A DNA stretch of 25,345 bases from Lentzea sp. (GTDB taxonomy: Bacteria > Actinomycetota > Actinomycetes > Mycobacteriales > Pseudonocardiaceae), in assembly GCA_030146905.1 (NCBI GenBank), contig JASLAV010000984.1, positions 1 to 25,345 of the forward strand, in the 5' to 3' direction. Every line of letters starts with the position of its first letter. The stretch's first letter is position 1. Made by a program: the position numbers and the translations under genes. Below the pieces are notes generated by a model that was not told the DNA's origin, ran no database searches, and saw nothing but the letters and a program-made list of their open reading frames with translations. Below, piece after piece: positions 1 through 10,620 of the stretch.

Positions 1-238
1 TTCCGTTGGCGTGCAACGTGTGCACGTGCCGCAGGTCGGCGTGTTCGATGCGCACGCCGACCTCTTCCAGGGCCTCACGTGCGGCGGCGTCCAGAACGGA
101 CTCGCCCGCGTCGAGCTTGCCGGACGGCAGGTGCCAGAGGCCGTCGAACCGCGGGTCCGGGTCGCGGCGCCGGGAGAGCAGCACCTCGTCGTCGCGGACG
201 AGCAGCACGTGTACGTCGATGAGGTGGCGGTCGGCCAT
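1..238 (-). CDS. NUDIX hydrolase (partial, C-terminus outside window)
   Basis: The reverse frame from an ATG at 238 stays open to the window edge, giving 79 residues of the N-terminal part. It begins MADRHLIDVHVLLVRDDEVL and contains a complete Nudix box, G-x5-E-x7-REALEEVGV, at about residues 42-64, after a typical RFDGLWHLPSGKLDAGE segment. The Nudix glutamates bind the metal that hydrolyses a nucleoside diphosphate linked to another group; the substrate cannot be read from this fragment. A TANNNT box (TACGGT, 245-250 on the minus strand) lies 6 nt before the ATG, so the transcript may be leaderless. The gene is divergent from the kinase-like gene at 293. Family call is secure; length and substrate are unknown because the 3' end is missing. 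Confidence 0.9.
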   Translation of the reverse strand, partial: MADRHLIDVHVLLVRDDEVLLSRRRDPDPRFDGLWHLPSGKLDAGESVLDAAAREALEEVGVRIEHADLRHVHTLHANG

Positions 239-244
239 CGGCCC

Positions 245-250
245 ACCGTA
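245..250 (-). promoter_or_regulatory. Possible -10 box for leaderless NUDIX gene
   Basis: TACGGT fits the actinobacterial TANNNT -10 pattern and ends 6 nt before the ATG at 238, which would put transcription initiation at or next to the start codon. No convincing -35 is seen. No Shine-Dalgarno fits in the space. Confidence 0.35.
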
Positions 251-292
251 AATGATCTGCGTCGGCCCGCCTCGTCGTGACACGATCGCGCC

Positions 293-1231
293 ATGACGAC
301 CTTCGCGACCCCGGAAGACATCGCCCACCGCACGAACGCCGCACGGGACGCCGCGGTGGCGGCAGGTCGCGAGCTCGGCCTGGACATCACCGACGGCAGG
401 GTGCTCTACGAGCTGTTCTCCGTCGTGGTCCACCTCGCGCCGTCACCGGTGGTGGCCCGCATCCCCACCGTCCTGCCGCACACCACGACGCTGGAGAGCC
501 TCGCGAAACGCCAGCAGCAGGAGCTGGACGTCGCGCAGTGGCTCCACGACCAGGGCACCCCGGTGATCCCGCCGAGCACGCTCGTGCCGCGCGAACCGGT
601 CCAGCGGGACGGCTTCTCGATCACGTTCTGGCCGTTCACCGACGAGGACAAGAGCAGCGAACCGGACTACGTGAAGAACTCCGAGCTGGCCGCGGACCTG
701 CACAAGGCCATGCGGGACTACCCCGGCGAGCTGGAGTTCCTGTCGTCGGCGGAGCCGCGGTTCGTCCGGGAAGGCCTGAAAAGGCTGGAGGGCCAGGACA
801 TCGTCGCCCAGGAGGACCTCACCAGGGCGCGGCAGGAGTGGGAGGTCCTCGAACCGCTGGTCAGCTCGGAAGAGGCGTTCCGGCAGCGGTTCCCCGGCAT
901 CGACCTGCAGCCGATCCACGGCGATTCACCGCCGGCGAACATCTTCGCGAGCACCGGCGGTCCGCTGTTCTCCGACTTCGAGCTGGTCACGCGCGGACCG
1001 GTCGAGTGGGACCTCGGCGGCCTCGGCCGCGAGCTCGAAGCCGCCTACGACCGCGGCGCCGCGCGCAACGGCCTGCGCGCGCTCGACGAGGAGGTGCTCA
1101 GGTTCGTCAACGCCGTCGGCGCGATCCGGGTGATCGCCTACCTGTCGTGCGCCGACCAGCTGCCCGCCATGGTCGAGTTCATGCAGCCGTTCATCAACCA
1201 GTGGCGGGACACCGACGTCTACGCGCGGTGA
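293..1231 (+). CDS. Aminoglycoside phosphotransferase (APH)-family protein
   Basis: A 312-residue soluble protein of the APH/choline-kinase fold (protein-kinase-like). The catalytic loop reads IHGDSPPANIF (H209, D211, N216), the Brenner-type HxDxxxxN motif, and the metal-binding motif SDFE follows at 227-230 in place of DFG. The N-lobe has VVARIP around residue 53-58. Such proteins phosphorylate aminoglycosides, other small antibiotics or metabolites such as homoserine; the substrate here is not identifiable. The ATG at 293 has no Shine-Dalgarno; CACGAT lies 6 nt upstream, so it may be leaderless. The 3' end faces the GGDEF-EAL gene with only 19 bp between stops. Resistance is possible but unproven. 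Confidence 0.82.
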   Translation: MTTFATPEDIAHRTNAARDAAVAAGRELGLDITDGRVLYELFSVVVHLAPSPVVARIPTVLPHTTTLESLAKRQQQELDVAQWLHDQGTPVIPPSTLVPREPVQRDGFSITFWPFTDEDKSSEPDYVKNSELAADLHKAMRDYPGELEFLSSAEPRFVREGLKRLEGQDIVAQEDLTRARQEWEVLEPLVSSEEAFRQRFPGIDLQPIHGDSPPANIFASTGGPLFSDFELVTRGPVEWDLGGLGRELEAAYDRGAARNGLRALDEEVLRFVNAVGAIRVIAYLSCADQLPAMVEFMQPFINQWRDTDVYAR

Positions 1232-1250
1232 CCCCGATCTTCACCACGCG
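1222..1250. terminator. Hairpin between convergent genes
   Basis: CGCG-c-GGTGA (1222-1231) can pair with TCACC-a-CGCG (1241-1250) around a 9-nt loop, giving 9 base pairs with one mismatch. It spans the APH-family stop and the 19-bp gap to the convergent GGDEF-EAL gene. No U-tract follows, as is common in actinomycetes; it could act in both directions. Confidence 0.4.
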
Positions 1251-3173
1251 CTACGCGTGAGCCGCGGCCCGGTCTCCCAGCCAGGCGACGATCTCCTCGG
1301 CGGGCAGCGGCTCGCTGAGGAAGTAGCCCTGCACCACGTCGCACCCCGCCTCGGCCAGCGCCGTCCAGGTGTCCTGGTCCTCCACGCCCTCCGCGACGGC
1401 CTGCAACCCGAAGTTGCGGGCCAGGGCTACCAGCGCGTGCACGATGGCGCTGTCACCGGCGTCGGTGCACATGTGGGTGACGAACGACCGGTCCAGCTTC
1501 ATCTCGTGCACCCGCATGCTGCGCAGGTACGAGATCGACGAGTACCCGGTGCCGAAGTCGTCGATGGACAGCCGCACGCCGAGCTCGGTCAGGCCGCGCA
1601 GCACCTCCACCGCGCGGTCGGGGTCGGAGATGATGGCCGACTCGGTGATCTCCAGGGTCAGCAGGCGAGCGGGCAGGCCGTGGCGCTTGATCAGGTCGGC
1701 CACGTCGCCGGGGAACTCGGTGTGGTGCAGGCAGGCGGCGCCCACGTTCACCGACACCGGCACCTCCCAGCCCGCGTCCGACCAGGCGCGGCACTGGCGC
1801 AGGGCCGCGTCGATCACGTAGCGGGTCAGCGGCTCGATGAGGCCGTTCTCCTCGGCCACCGGGATGAACTCGTCCGGGCGGACCAGGCCGCGCGTCGGGT
1901 GCTGCCAGCGGGCCAGTGCCTCGACGCCGCACACCGCGCCCGTGTCGGCCAGTGCCTTGGGCTGGTAGTGCAGGAACAGCTCGCCGCGGTCGATCGCGTG
2001 CCGCAGCTCCGTCACGGCGGTGAGGTGCGCGGCGCCGCGTTCGTGCAGGCGTGCGTCGTACACGGCCACACCGGCCTTCTCGCGCTTCGCCGCGTACATC
2101 GCGATGTCCGCGTGGCGCAGCAGCTCGTGGCCGTCGCCGGAGTCCGCCGGGCACAGCGCCACGCCGACGCTGGCCGCGATCTCCAGCTCCAGGCCCTCCA
2201 GCGTCACGGGCATGGCCAGCGCGGTGAGGATCTTCTCCGCCACCATGCTCGCGTTCTCGGCCGAGCCGACGCCGGGCAGCAGCACCGCGAACTCGTCGCC
2301 GCCCAGCCGTGCCACCAGGTCCGTGTCCCGCACCGCCCAGGACAGGCGGTTGGCCACCTGGCGCAGCAGCAGGTCGCCGCTGTGGTGGCCGAGCGAGTCG
2401 TTGACCTCCTTGAACCTGTCCAGGTCCACGATCAGCAACGCCAGCGGCTCGTCCTTCTTGCGCGCCTTCGCGACGGCCTGTTCCATCCGGCGTGCGAGCA
2501 GCGTCCGGTTCGCCAGGCCCGTCAGGGCGTCGTGGTGGGCCTCGTGCTCGTTCTTGGCCGCCTGGCGCAGGATCTTGCGGCGGTGGCCGAGCAGCACCAT
2601 GCCGAACAGCGCCACCAGGAACACGTCCACGACGAACGCCACGATCTGGGCGATCCGCAGCTGCGCGTTCTTCTCGTCGGCTGCGCGCAGGTACTCGGTG
2701 GTGTCGAGCCAGTTGGCCCCTATCGTCGTGGAGATCTGGCGGCGCAGCGACGAGTGCGCGAGCGAGGCCTGGTCGGCCTGCAGCGGGTCGCCACCGGAGA
2801 TCACCCTGCGCAGGATGCCGGTGGTCTGGTCGTACAGGGGCAGCAGCCGGCCGGCCACGGCGGCGTCGGACGGTCTGCCGCTGGTGCTCAGCCACTCCAG
2901 CTCGTCGCGTGCCGAGCCGACGGAGTTCTCCAGCGGCTTGAGGGTCTGCTCCGTCCGCGCCGTCTGCAGGTCGCGCAGCGCGTTGTCGGCGACGTTGATG
3001 TGCTCCAGCACGCGGCTCCACCGCTCGCCGGCCTCGTTGAGCTGCCGGACGTGCGCTGTCGTGTCCTGCGCGCTGACGCTGCTCCACAGCGCGAGTCCGG
3101 CCAGGACCAGCAGTCCTGCCGTCAGACCCGCCGTCGCCACCCGTGCGGTGGCGCGGCCCTCCCCAAAGCTCAC
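1251..3173 (-). CDS. Membrane GGDEF-EAL protein A (diguanylate cyclase/c-di-GMP phosphodiesterase)
   Basis: 640 residues from a GTG at 3173. This start overlaps the TGA of the upstream lipoprotein gene (GTGA) and has GGAG 7 nt before it; a longer open frame upstream only shadows the lipoprotein gene. Order: TM helix 12-35, an extracytoplasmic, mostly helical region of about 140 residues, TM helix 175-197, then GGDEF and EAL domains. GGDEF is intact at 292-296 (RLGGDEF), with an RxxD inhibition site (RDTD) five residues before it and DLDRFKEVND at the metal/substrate site. The EAL domain has EAL at 419-421 plus EITES, IDDFGTGYSS, MKLDRSF, EGVED and QGYFLS, so both activities look possible. The outer region matches no sensor domain I recognise. 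It is translationally coupled to the binding protein and has a paralogue at 18389-20344. Confidence 0.93.
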   Translation of the reverse strand: MSFGEGRATARVATAGLTAGLLVLAGLALWSSVSAQDTTAHVRQLNEAGERWSRVLEHINVADNALRDLQTARTEQTLKPLENSVGSARDELEWLSTSGRPSDAAVAGRLLPLYDQTTGILRRVISGGDPLQADQASLAHSSLRRQISTTIGANWLDTTEYLRAADEKNAQLRIAQIVAFVVDVFLVALFGMVLLGHRRKILRQAAKNEHEAHHDALTGLANRTLLARRMEQAVAKARKKDEPLALLIVDLDRFKEVNDSLGHHSGDLLLRQVANRLSWAVRDTDLVARLGGDEFAVLLPGVGSAENASMVAEKILTALAMPVTLEGLELEIAASVGVALCPADSGDGHELLRHADIAMYAAKREKAGVAVYDARLHERGAAHLTAVTELRHAIDRGELFLHYQPKALADTGAVCGVEALARWQHPTRGLVRPDEFIPVAEENGLIEPLTRYVIDAALRQCRAWSDAGWEVPVSVNVGAACLHHTEFPGDVADLIKRHGLPARLLTLEITESAIISDPDRAVEVLRGLTELGVRLSIDDFGTGYSSISYLRSMRVHEMKLDRSFVTHMCTDAGDSAIVHALVALARNFGLQAVAEGVEDQDTWTALAEAGCDVVQGYFLSEPLPAEEIVAWLGDRAAAHA

Positions 3174-4207
3174 CGTGCCTGCTCCATCGGTCGCACCCAG
3201 CTCGCCGGGTCCTCGACGAAACTGTCGATCTGAGGCTGGAAGAACTCCTTGCGCGCTCTCTCCGACTCCTGCCGGTGCAGGATCCGCTCGAGGTTCGAGG
3301 TGGTCACGGTCAGCCCCGGTGTCTCGATCCAGCCCTCCGGCAGCACCGCCCTGCCCGTCGCGTGCCGCGCGAGCAGCCAGCCTGCCACGGCGCCCTTGAG
3401 GTAGTGCTCCGGCGAGATCGTCGCCACCATCGCGCCGTCCTTCACCGCCTGCAACGTTCTCGGGTCGACCCCGAAGGCGCCCACCAGCCACCTCGCCGAC
3501 TTCTTCTCCGTCTTGAGCGCGGCGAGGCTGACCCCGTCGCAGTCGCCCGTTCCCACGAACGCGAGCGCGTCCGGGTTCGCGGCGATCAGCCTGCTCCACG
3601 CGTCGCGGTTGGCCTCGTCGTCACGTTGCGTGTCGAACGGCCCCAGCACCAGCACTCCCGGTAGCTTTTCCGCGAACCGCCCCCGGATCCCGTCGGCCCT
3701 GTCGTCGAACCCCGCGAGGCCCGGCGCGGTGTTTCCCAGCACCACCGTCCCGGTCGCGTCCGGGGGCAACCGGCGCATCAACTCGTCAGCCAGCTTTTCG
3801 CCGAGCTCGTAGTTGTCGTTACCGATGTGCAGCCTCACCCGTGAGCTCGCGGTGAGCCGCATGTCCACGCCGACCACGGCGACGTGCTGGGCCAGCGCGT
3901 CACCGATGGACGGCGCCATCAGCGCGGGTTCGGACGTGGCCACGGCCATTCCGCCCTTCGCGGCCATCGTCAGATCCCGGAACAACTCGACTTCCCTGTG
4001 CCCGTCCTGGCCGGGAGGTCCCGTCACCGTCGCGCTGACGCCGCCGATCCGGCCGACGCCCTCGTGGAACCCGCTGGTCATCTCCTGCGCGAACGAGCCA
4101 CCCGTGCGCTTGACCACGAACCCGACGTGCGGCAACGCCTCCGACTTCGCGGCGGTACCGCAGCCTGACAACAGCACCAGTCCCAGCACCAGCGCCGTAG
4201 CTCGCAT
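3170..4207 (-). CDS. Sugar-type solute-binding lipoprotein A
   Basis: 345 residues with a lipoprotein signal ending in lipobox LSGC (Cys16). The body resembles the RbsB/LacI-like periplasmic binding proteins: HVGFVVKRTGGSFAQEM near the start, a hinge region, then PDALAFVGTGD and ISPEHYLKGAVAGWLLARHA, typical of the second lobe. The ATG at 4207 has GAGG 8 nt upstream. No permease or ATPase gene is nearby; the next gene is instead a membrane GGDEF-EAL protein overlapping by 4 bp. I infer that the protein is a ligand receptor for that enzyme and not a transporter subunit. The C-terminal tail (PQIDSFVEDPASWVRPMEQAR ends the protein) is closely matched in paralogue B, which may mark a docking surface. 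The ligand is unknown. Confidence 0.88.
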   Translation of the reverse strand: MRATALVLGLVLLSGCGTAAKSEALPHVGFVVKRTGGSFAQEMTSGFHEGVGRIGGVSATVTGPPGQDGHREVELFRDLTMAAKGGMAVATSEPALMAPSIGDALAQHVAVVGVDMRLTASSRVRLHIGNDNYELGEKLADELMRRLPPDATGTVVLGNTAPGLAGFDDRADGIRGRFAEKLPGVLVLGPFDTQRDDEANRDAWSRLIAANPDALAFVGTGDCDGVSLAALKTEKKSARWLVGAFGVDPRTLQAVKDGAMVATISPEHYLKGAVAGWLLARHATGRAVLPEGWIETPGLTVTTSNLERILHRQESERARKEFFQPQIDSFVEDPASWVRPMEQAR

Positions 4208-4300
4208 GGATGACCTCGGGCTCGACTGTCGGGTGATTGATCTCCAGAGCGGCCGATGCTACATCGAGTGGTGCCAAATCGGGACGACGCACCCGGTTGC

Positions 4301-4314
4301 GGGAAGCGCTTTCA
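4301..4314. promoter_or_regulatory. LacI-family-type operator upstream of the lipoprotein/GGDEF-EAL A unit
   Basis: GGGAAGCGCTTTCA (reverse TGAAAGCGCTTCCC) is a near-perfect 14-bp palindrome with the central CG and NNAAGCGCTTNN layout of LacI/CcpA-family operators. It lies in the 120-bp gap between metH and the lipoprotein gene, 94-107 bp upstream of the lipoprotein ATG. LacI-family regulators usually answer to sugars, which fits a sugar-binding-type protein. No LacI gene lies in the window, so the regulator would act from elsewhere. Confidence 0.5.
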
Positions 4315-4327
4315 CGTTGCGGAAGTC

Positions 4328-7900
<3,573 letters not shown>

Positions 7901-7902
7901 AC

Positions 7903-7993
7903 GCGCTCCCGAGATGTCGGAAGCGCCCTTGCCCGTGGTCGTGCGAAGACGAGCGTGGCAGGCGGGGTCGCCCGTTGCAGCGCTTCTCGGCTT
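7903..7993 (-). promoter_or_regulatory. SAH riboswitch-like leader of metH with ribosome-site switch
   Basis: On the minus strand the leader has the SAH-riboswitch core GAG-A-AGCGCTGCAAC (7988-7974). P1: AAGCCGAG (7993-7986) with CTCGTCTT (7953-7946), one C-U mismatch. P2: CGGGCG (7974-7969) with CGCCTG (7964-7959), loop ACCC. Pseudoknot: AAGCGC (7985-7980) with GCGCTT (7926-7921). The same 3' strand, GCGCTTCC (7926-7919), can instead pair over 8 bp (one G-U) with GGGAGCGC (7910-7903), which contains the Shine-Dalgarno of metH. SAH binding would favour the pseudoknot and free the ribosome site: an ON switch, as known for this class, which often precedes metH or ahcY. The helices are read from sequence; the class call rests on my memory of the consensus, and the CCACGCTCG segment differs by one base from the usual CCAGGCTCG. 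Confidence 0.7.
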
Positions 7994-8001
7994 CGCCGCC
8001 G

Positions 8002-8010
8002 AGTTTACCA
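8002..8010 (-). promoter_or_regulatory. Extended -10 promoter of metH
   Basis: Reverse-strand TGGTAAACT combines an extended TGn with a TANNNT box (TAAACT, 8007-8002). Initiation about 7 nt downstream, near 7995, would start the RNA just before the first P1 base at 7993, which supports both calls. The -35 is weak (TTCCTG, 8031-8026, 18-bp spacer). Confidence 0.5.
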
Positions 8011-8058
8011 ATGATGACCATGGGGCAGGAACCCTTCCCACTCCATAGGATGTTCCGC

Positions 8059-8889
8059 GTGACGGGACAACGCGCATTGGTCCTCGGCGGCGGTGGTGTC
8101 ACCGGGATCGCCTGGGAGACCGGGATTCTGCACGGTCTGGCAGAACACGGCATCGACCTGACGGGTGCCGACCTGTTCGTGGGGACGTCGGCGGGCTCGG
8201 TGGTGGCCACGCAGCTGGCGGGCGGGGTTCCGCTCGCCGACCTGTACGAGAGCCAGTTGCTGCCACCGGACGGGGAGCTGCCCGCGCGGCTCACCCCGTG
8301 GATGCTCGTCAGGTACGCGCTGTCCTACGTGATGCCGGGCAAGCCGGCGGTGAAGCGGGCCAGGCTCGGGCGTGCCGCGGTGAAGGCGCGCACGCCGTCG
8401 GAGGAGTCGCGGCTGGAGGTGTTCGAGCACCGGCTGTCCATCAAGGACTGGCCGGAGCGCGCGCTGAAGGTCACCGCCGTCGACACGGCGGACGGCAGGT
8501 TCGTCGCGTTCGACCGGGACAGCGGCGTGCCGCTGGTGAAGGCCGTGGCGTCGAGCTGCGCGGTGCCGCTGGTCTGGCCGCCCGTCACCATCGACGGGCA
8601 CCGGTACATGGACGGCGGCATGCGGTCCGTGGCCAACGTCGACCTCGCGGCCGGATGCTCGCGGGTCGTGGTCGTGGCGCCGCTGACGCGCTCGGCGAGT
8701 CCTGCCGCCACCCCCGGTGCCCAGGCCGCGAAGCTCGGCGTGCCGTCGATCGTGGTGAGCCCCGACGAGACGGCGCTGGCCGCGATCGGCTCCAACCTGC
8801 TTGACCCCGCGCGCCGCAAACCGGCGGCGGAGGCGGGCTTCGCACAGGCCGCCTCGGTCGCCGACGCGGTCAGGGAGGTCTGGCAGTAG
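8059..8889 (+). CDS. Patatin-like phospholipase
   Basis: 276 residues if the GTG at 8059 is used (AGGA 8 nt upstream); an ATG at 8050 would add three residues, while a longer in-frame extension runs into the metH leader and is rejected. The N-terminus [20 protein letters not shown] carries the oxyanion-hole glycine loop, GTSAGS holds the nucleophile elbow G-x-S-x-G (Ser44), and MDGGMRS gives the catalytic Asp185 (DGG). This Ser-Asp dyad defines patatin-like acyl hydrolases acting on membrane lipids. There is no signal peptide or membrane helix, so it is probably cytosolic. It is divergent from metH, and its promoter must lie within or beside the metH leader. A short intrinsic-type terminator follows the stop. 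Substrate unknown. Confidence 0.9.
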   Translation: MTGQRALVLGGGGVTGIAWETGILHGLAEHGIDLTGADLFVGTSAGSVVATQLAGGVPLADLYESQLLPPDGELPARLTPWMLVRYALSYVMPGKPAVKRARLGRAAVKARTPSEESRLEVFEHRLSIKDWPERALKVTAVDTADGRFVAFDRDSGVPLVKAVASSCAVPLVWPPVTIDGHRYMDGGMRSVANVDLAAGCSRVVVVAPLTRSASPAATPGAQAAKLGVPSIVVSPDETALAAIGSNLLDPARRKPAAEAGFAQAASVADAVREVWQ

Positions 8890-8933
8890 CGCCCCCTTGT
8901 CCGGACGGCACCGCCCGCCTACTGTCGCGACCC

Positions 8934-8956
8934 ACCTGCCATCAGGCAGGTTTGTT
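8934..8956 (+). terminator. Intrinsic terminator after the patatin gene
   Basis: ACCTGCC (8934-8940) pairs perfectly with GGCAGGT (8945-8951) around loop ATCA, followed by TTTGTT. It lies 45 bp after the patatin stop and just upstream of the GH8 gene. This is one of the few hairpins here with a T-rich tail. Confidence 0.6.
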
Positions 8957-8962
8957 AACTAA
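8951..8962. promoter_or_regulatory. TTnGTTAACnAA palindrome upstream of GH8 gene
   Basis: TTTGTTAACTAA is a 12-bp dyad centred on GTTAAC, unusually AT-rich for this DNA and 10 bp before the GH8 start. It may contain the -10 region or an operator for the secreted glycosidase gene. It overlaps the tail of the preceding terminator. No regulator can be named. Confidence 0.3.
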
Positions 8963-8971
8963 TGGGTTGGG

Positions 8972-10612
8972 GTGGTCGTGGGCGGCAGATGGATGTCAGT
9001 GGTGCTCGTGCTCGGGCTCCTCGCGGCAGGGACGACCAGCGCTTCGGCGGCGGATCCGCTGGTCTCCCGCGGCAAGGCGGCGACGGCCTCGTCGGTCGAG
9101 GCAGCGGGGCTGGAAGCGGACAAGGCCGTCGACGGCGGCACCGCGACCAGGTGGGCGTCGGCGGAGGGCAACGATCCGGAGTGGATCCGGGTCGACCTCG
9201 GCTCGGCGCACACGATCAGCCGGGTGCGTCTCAACTGGGAGACCGCGTACGCCAGGGCTTACCGCGTGCAGACGTCCCCGGACGGTTCGGCGTGGACGGA
9301 CGTGTACTCGACCAGCGCCGGCGACGGTGGCGTCGATGACCTGACCGTGTCCGGCACCGGCCGGTACTTGCGTGTCTATGGCACGGCACGCGGCACGGAG
9401 TGGGGCTACTCGCTGTGGGAGCTCGAGGTCTACGGCGTCGGTGACGGAACCCCGTCTCCCCGCGTCGGGGTGCCGTTCGGCAGCAGGCAGCAGCCGTACG
9501 CGGCGGGGATCCTGCGCCCGTCCGGCAGCACGTCCGCCCTGGACGCGGCGGTGGTGGACTACTACCAGCGCTGGAAGTCCGCGTTCGTGCGGCAGAACTG
9601 CGGCAACGGCTGGTACCAGGTGATCTCACCGGACGCCGACCACCCGTACGTCGCGGAGGCGCAGGGGTACGGCATGGTCGTCGTCGCCACGATGGCCGGT
9701 GCCGACGCGGACGCCCGCAAGATCTTCGACGGCCTGGTGAAGTGGAAGATCGACCACCCGTCCTCGATCAACCCGGACCTGCTCGCGGCGGAGCAGGACG
9801 TGAACTGCCGCAGCGTCAACGGCGGTGACGCCGCCACGGACGGCGATCTCGACGTGGCCTACGGGCTGCTGCTCGCCGACCGGCAGTGGGGCAGCACGGG
9901 CACGTACGACTACCGGCAGCTGGCGATCCGGCACATCAACGCCATCAAGGCCAGCGAGGTCAACCCGTCGACCAACCTGCTCAAGCTGGGCGACTGGACC
10001 AGCGCGGGCGACCGGTACTACTACCTCTCGCGGTCGTCGGACTGGATGGCGGACCACTTCCGCGCGTTCCGGAAGGCGACGGGTGACGGCGCGTGGGACA
10101 CCATCCGCACGGCTCACCAGAACCTGATCGGACAGCTGCAGCAGAACCACGCGCCGAACACGGGCCTGCTGCCGGACTTCGTGGAGAACACGAACTCCAC
10201 GCCGCGCCCGCCGGCTGGCGAGGTGCTGGAGAGCGAGAACGACGGCAGGTACTTCTGGAACGCCTGCCGTGTGCCGTGGCGCATCGGCGCGGACGCCGTG
10301 ACGAGCGGTGACTCCAAGTCACTCGACGCGGCCCGCAGGCTCAACACGTGGGTGAAGTCCGCGACGGGCGGCAACCCCGGCGCCATCGGCACGGGCTACC
10401 ACCTCAACGGCACGCCGATCTACGGTGGCAGCGCCGCGGCGTTCTTCGCGCCGTTCGCGGTCGTGGCCGCGACCGACCCCGGCAGTCAGGCGTGGCTCGA
10501 CGCGCTGTGGAACAGGATGCTGCAGACGCCGATCGACGGCAGCAGCTACTTCTCCGCCAGCATCCAGCTCCAGGTGATGATCACGGTGACCGGCAACCAC
10601 TGGGTGCCCTAG
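8972..10612 (+). CDS. Secreted glycoside hydrolase family 8 enzyme with discoidin (F5/8C) domain, possible chitosanase
   Basis: 546 residues from a GTG at 8972; a GTG at 8978 with GGGG 5 nt upstream is an equally good start. A Sec signal peptide ends near ASA-AD (residue 26). Residues about 28-155 form a discoidin/CBM32-like domain (ATASSVEA, DGGTATRWAS, EWIRVDLGS, YRVQTS, RYLRVYG). Residues about 170-546 are a GH8 (alpha/alpha)6 barrel: AEAQGYGM carries the likely acid Glu229, and ATDGDLDVAYGLLLAD (288-303) is the GH8 signature with Asp290 and Asp292. GH8 enzymes cut chitosan, cellulose or mixed-linkage glucans with inversion. CBM32-GH8 pairs are known in chitosanases, so chitosan is my best guess. 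It is convergent with the small membrane-protein gene, sharing a strong hairpin. Confidence 0.92.
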   Translation: MVVGGRWMSVVLVLGLLAAGTTSASAADPLVSRGKAATASSVEAAGLEADKAVDGGTATRWASAEGNDPEWIRVDLGSAHTISRVRLNWETAYARAYRVQTSPDGSAWTDVYSTSAGDGGVDDLTVSGTGRYLRVYGTARGTEWGYSLWELEVYGVGDGTPSPRVGVPFGSRQQPYAAGILRPSGSTSALDAAVVDYYQRWKSAFVRQNCGNGWYQVISPDADHPYVAEAQGYGMVVVATMAGADADARKIFDGLVKWKIDHPSSINPDLLAAEQDVNCRSVNGGDAATDGDLDVAYGLLLADRQWGSTGTYDYRQLAIRHINAIKASEVNPSTNLLKLGDWTSAGDRYYYLSRSSDWMADHFRAFRKATGDGAWDTIRTAHQNLIGQLQQNHAPNTGLLPDFVENTNSTPRPPAGEVLESENDGRYFWNACRVPWRIGADAVTSGDSKSLDAARRLNTWVKSATGGNPGAIGTGYHLNGTPIYGGSAAAFFAPFAVVAATDPGSQAWLDALWNRMLQTPIDGSSYFSASIQLQVMITVTGNHWVP

Positions 10613-10620
10613 AGGTCTGG

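Noticed and set aside
1257..3233. Long plus-strand frame antisense to GGDEF-EAL A, and a similar one at 18200-20170 (minus) opposite copy B
   Set aside because: Both mirror the real genes in the same register; their likeness to each other only reflects the homology of the sense genes.
4208..4327. Sigma-54-like TGGCAC near 4275 on the minus strand
   Set aside because: No matching -12 GC element at the right spacing, and actinobacteria generally lack sigma-54.
7901..8010. Cobalamin (B12) riboswitch or SAM riboswitch for metH
   Set aside because: No B12-box-like segment or SAM-type core was seen; the pairings fit an SAH-type leader instead.
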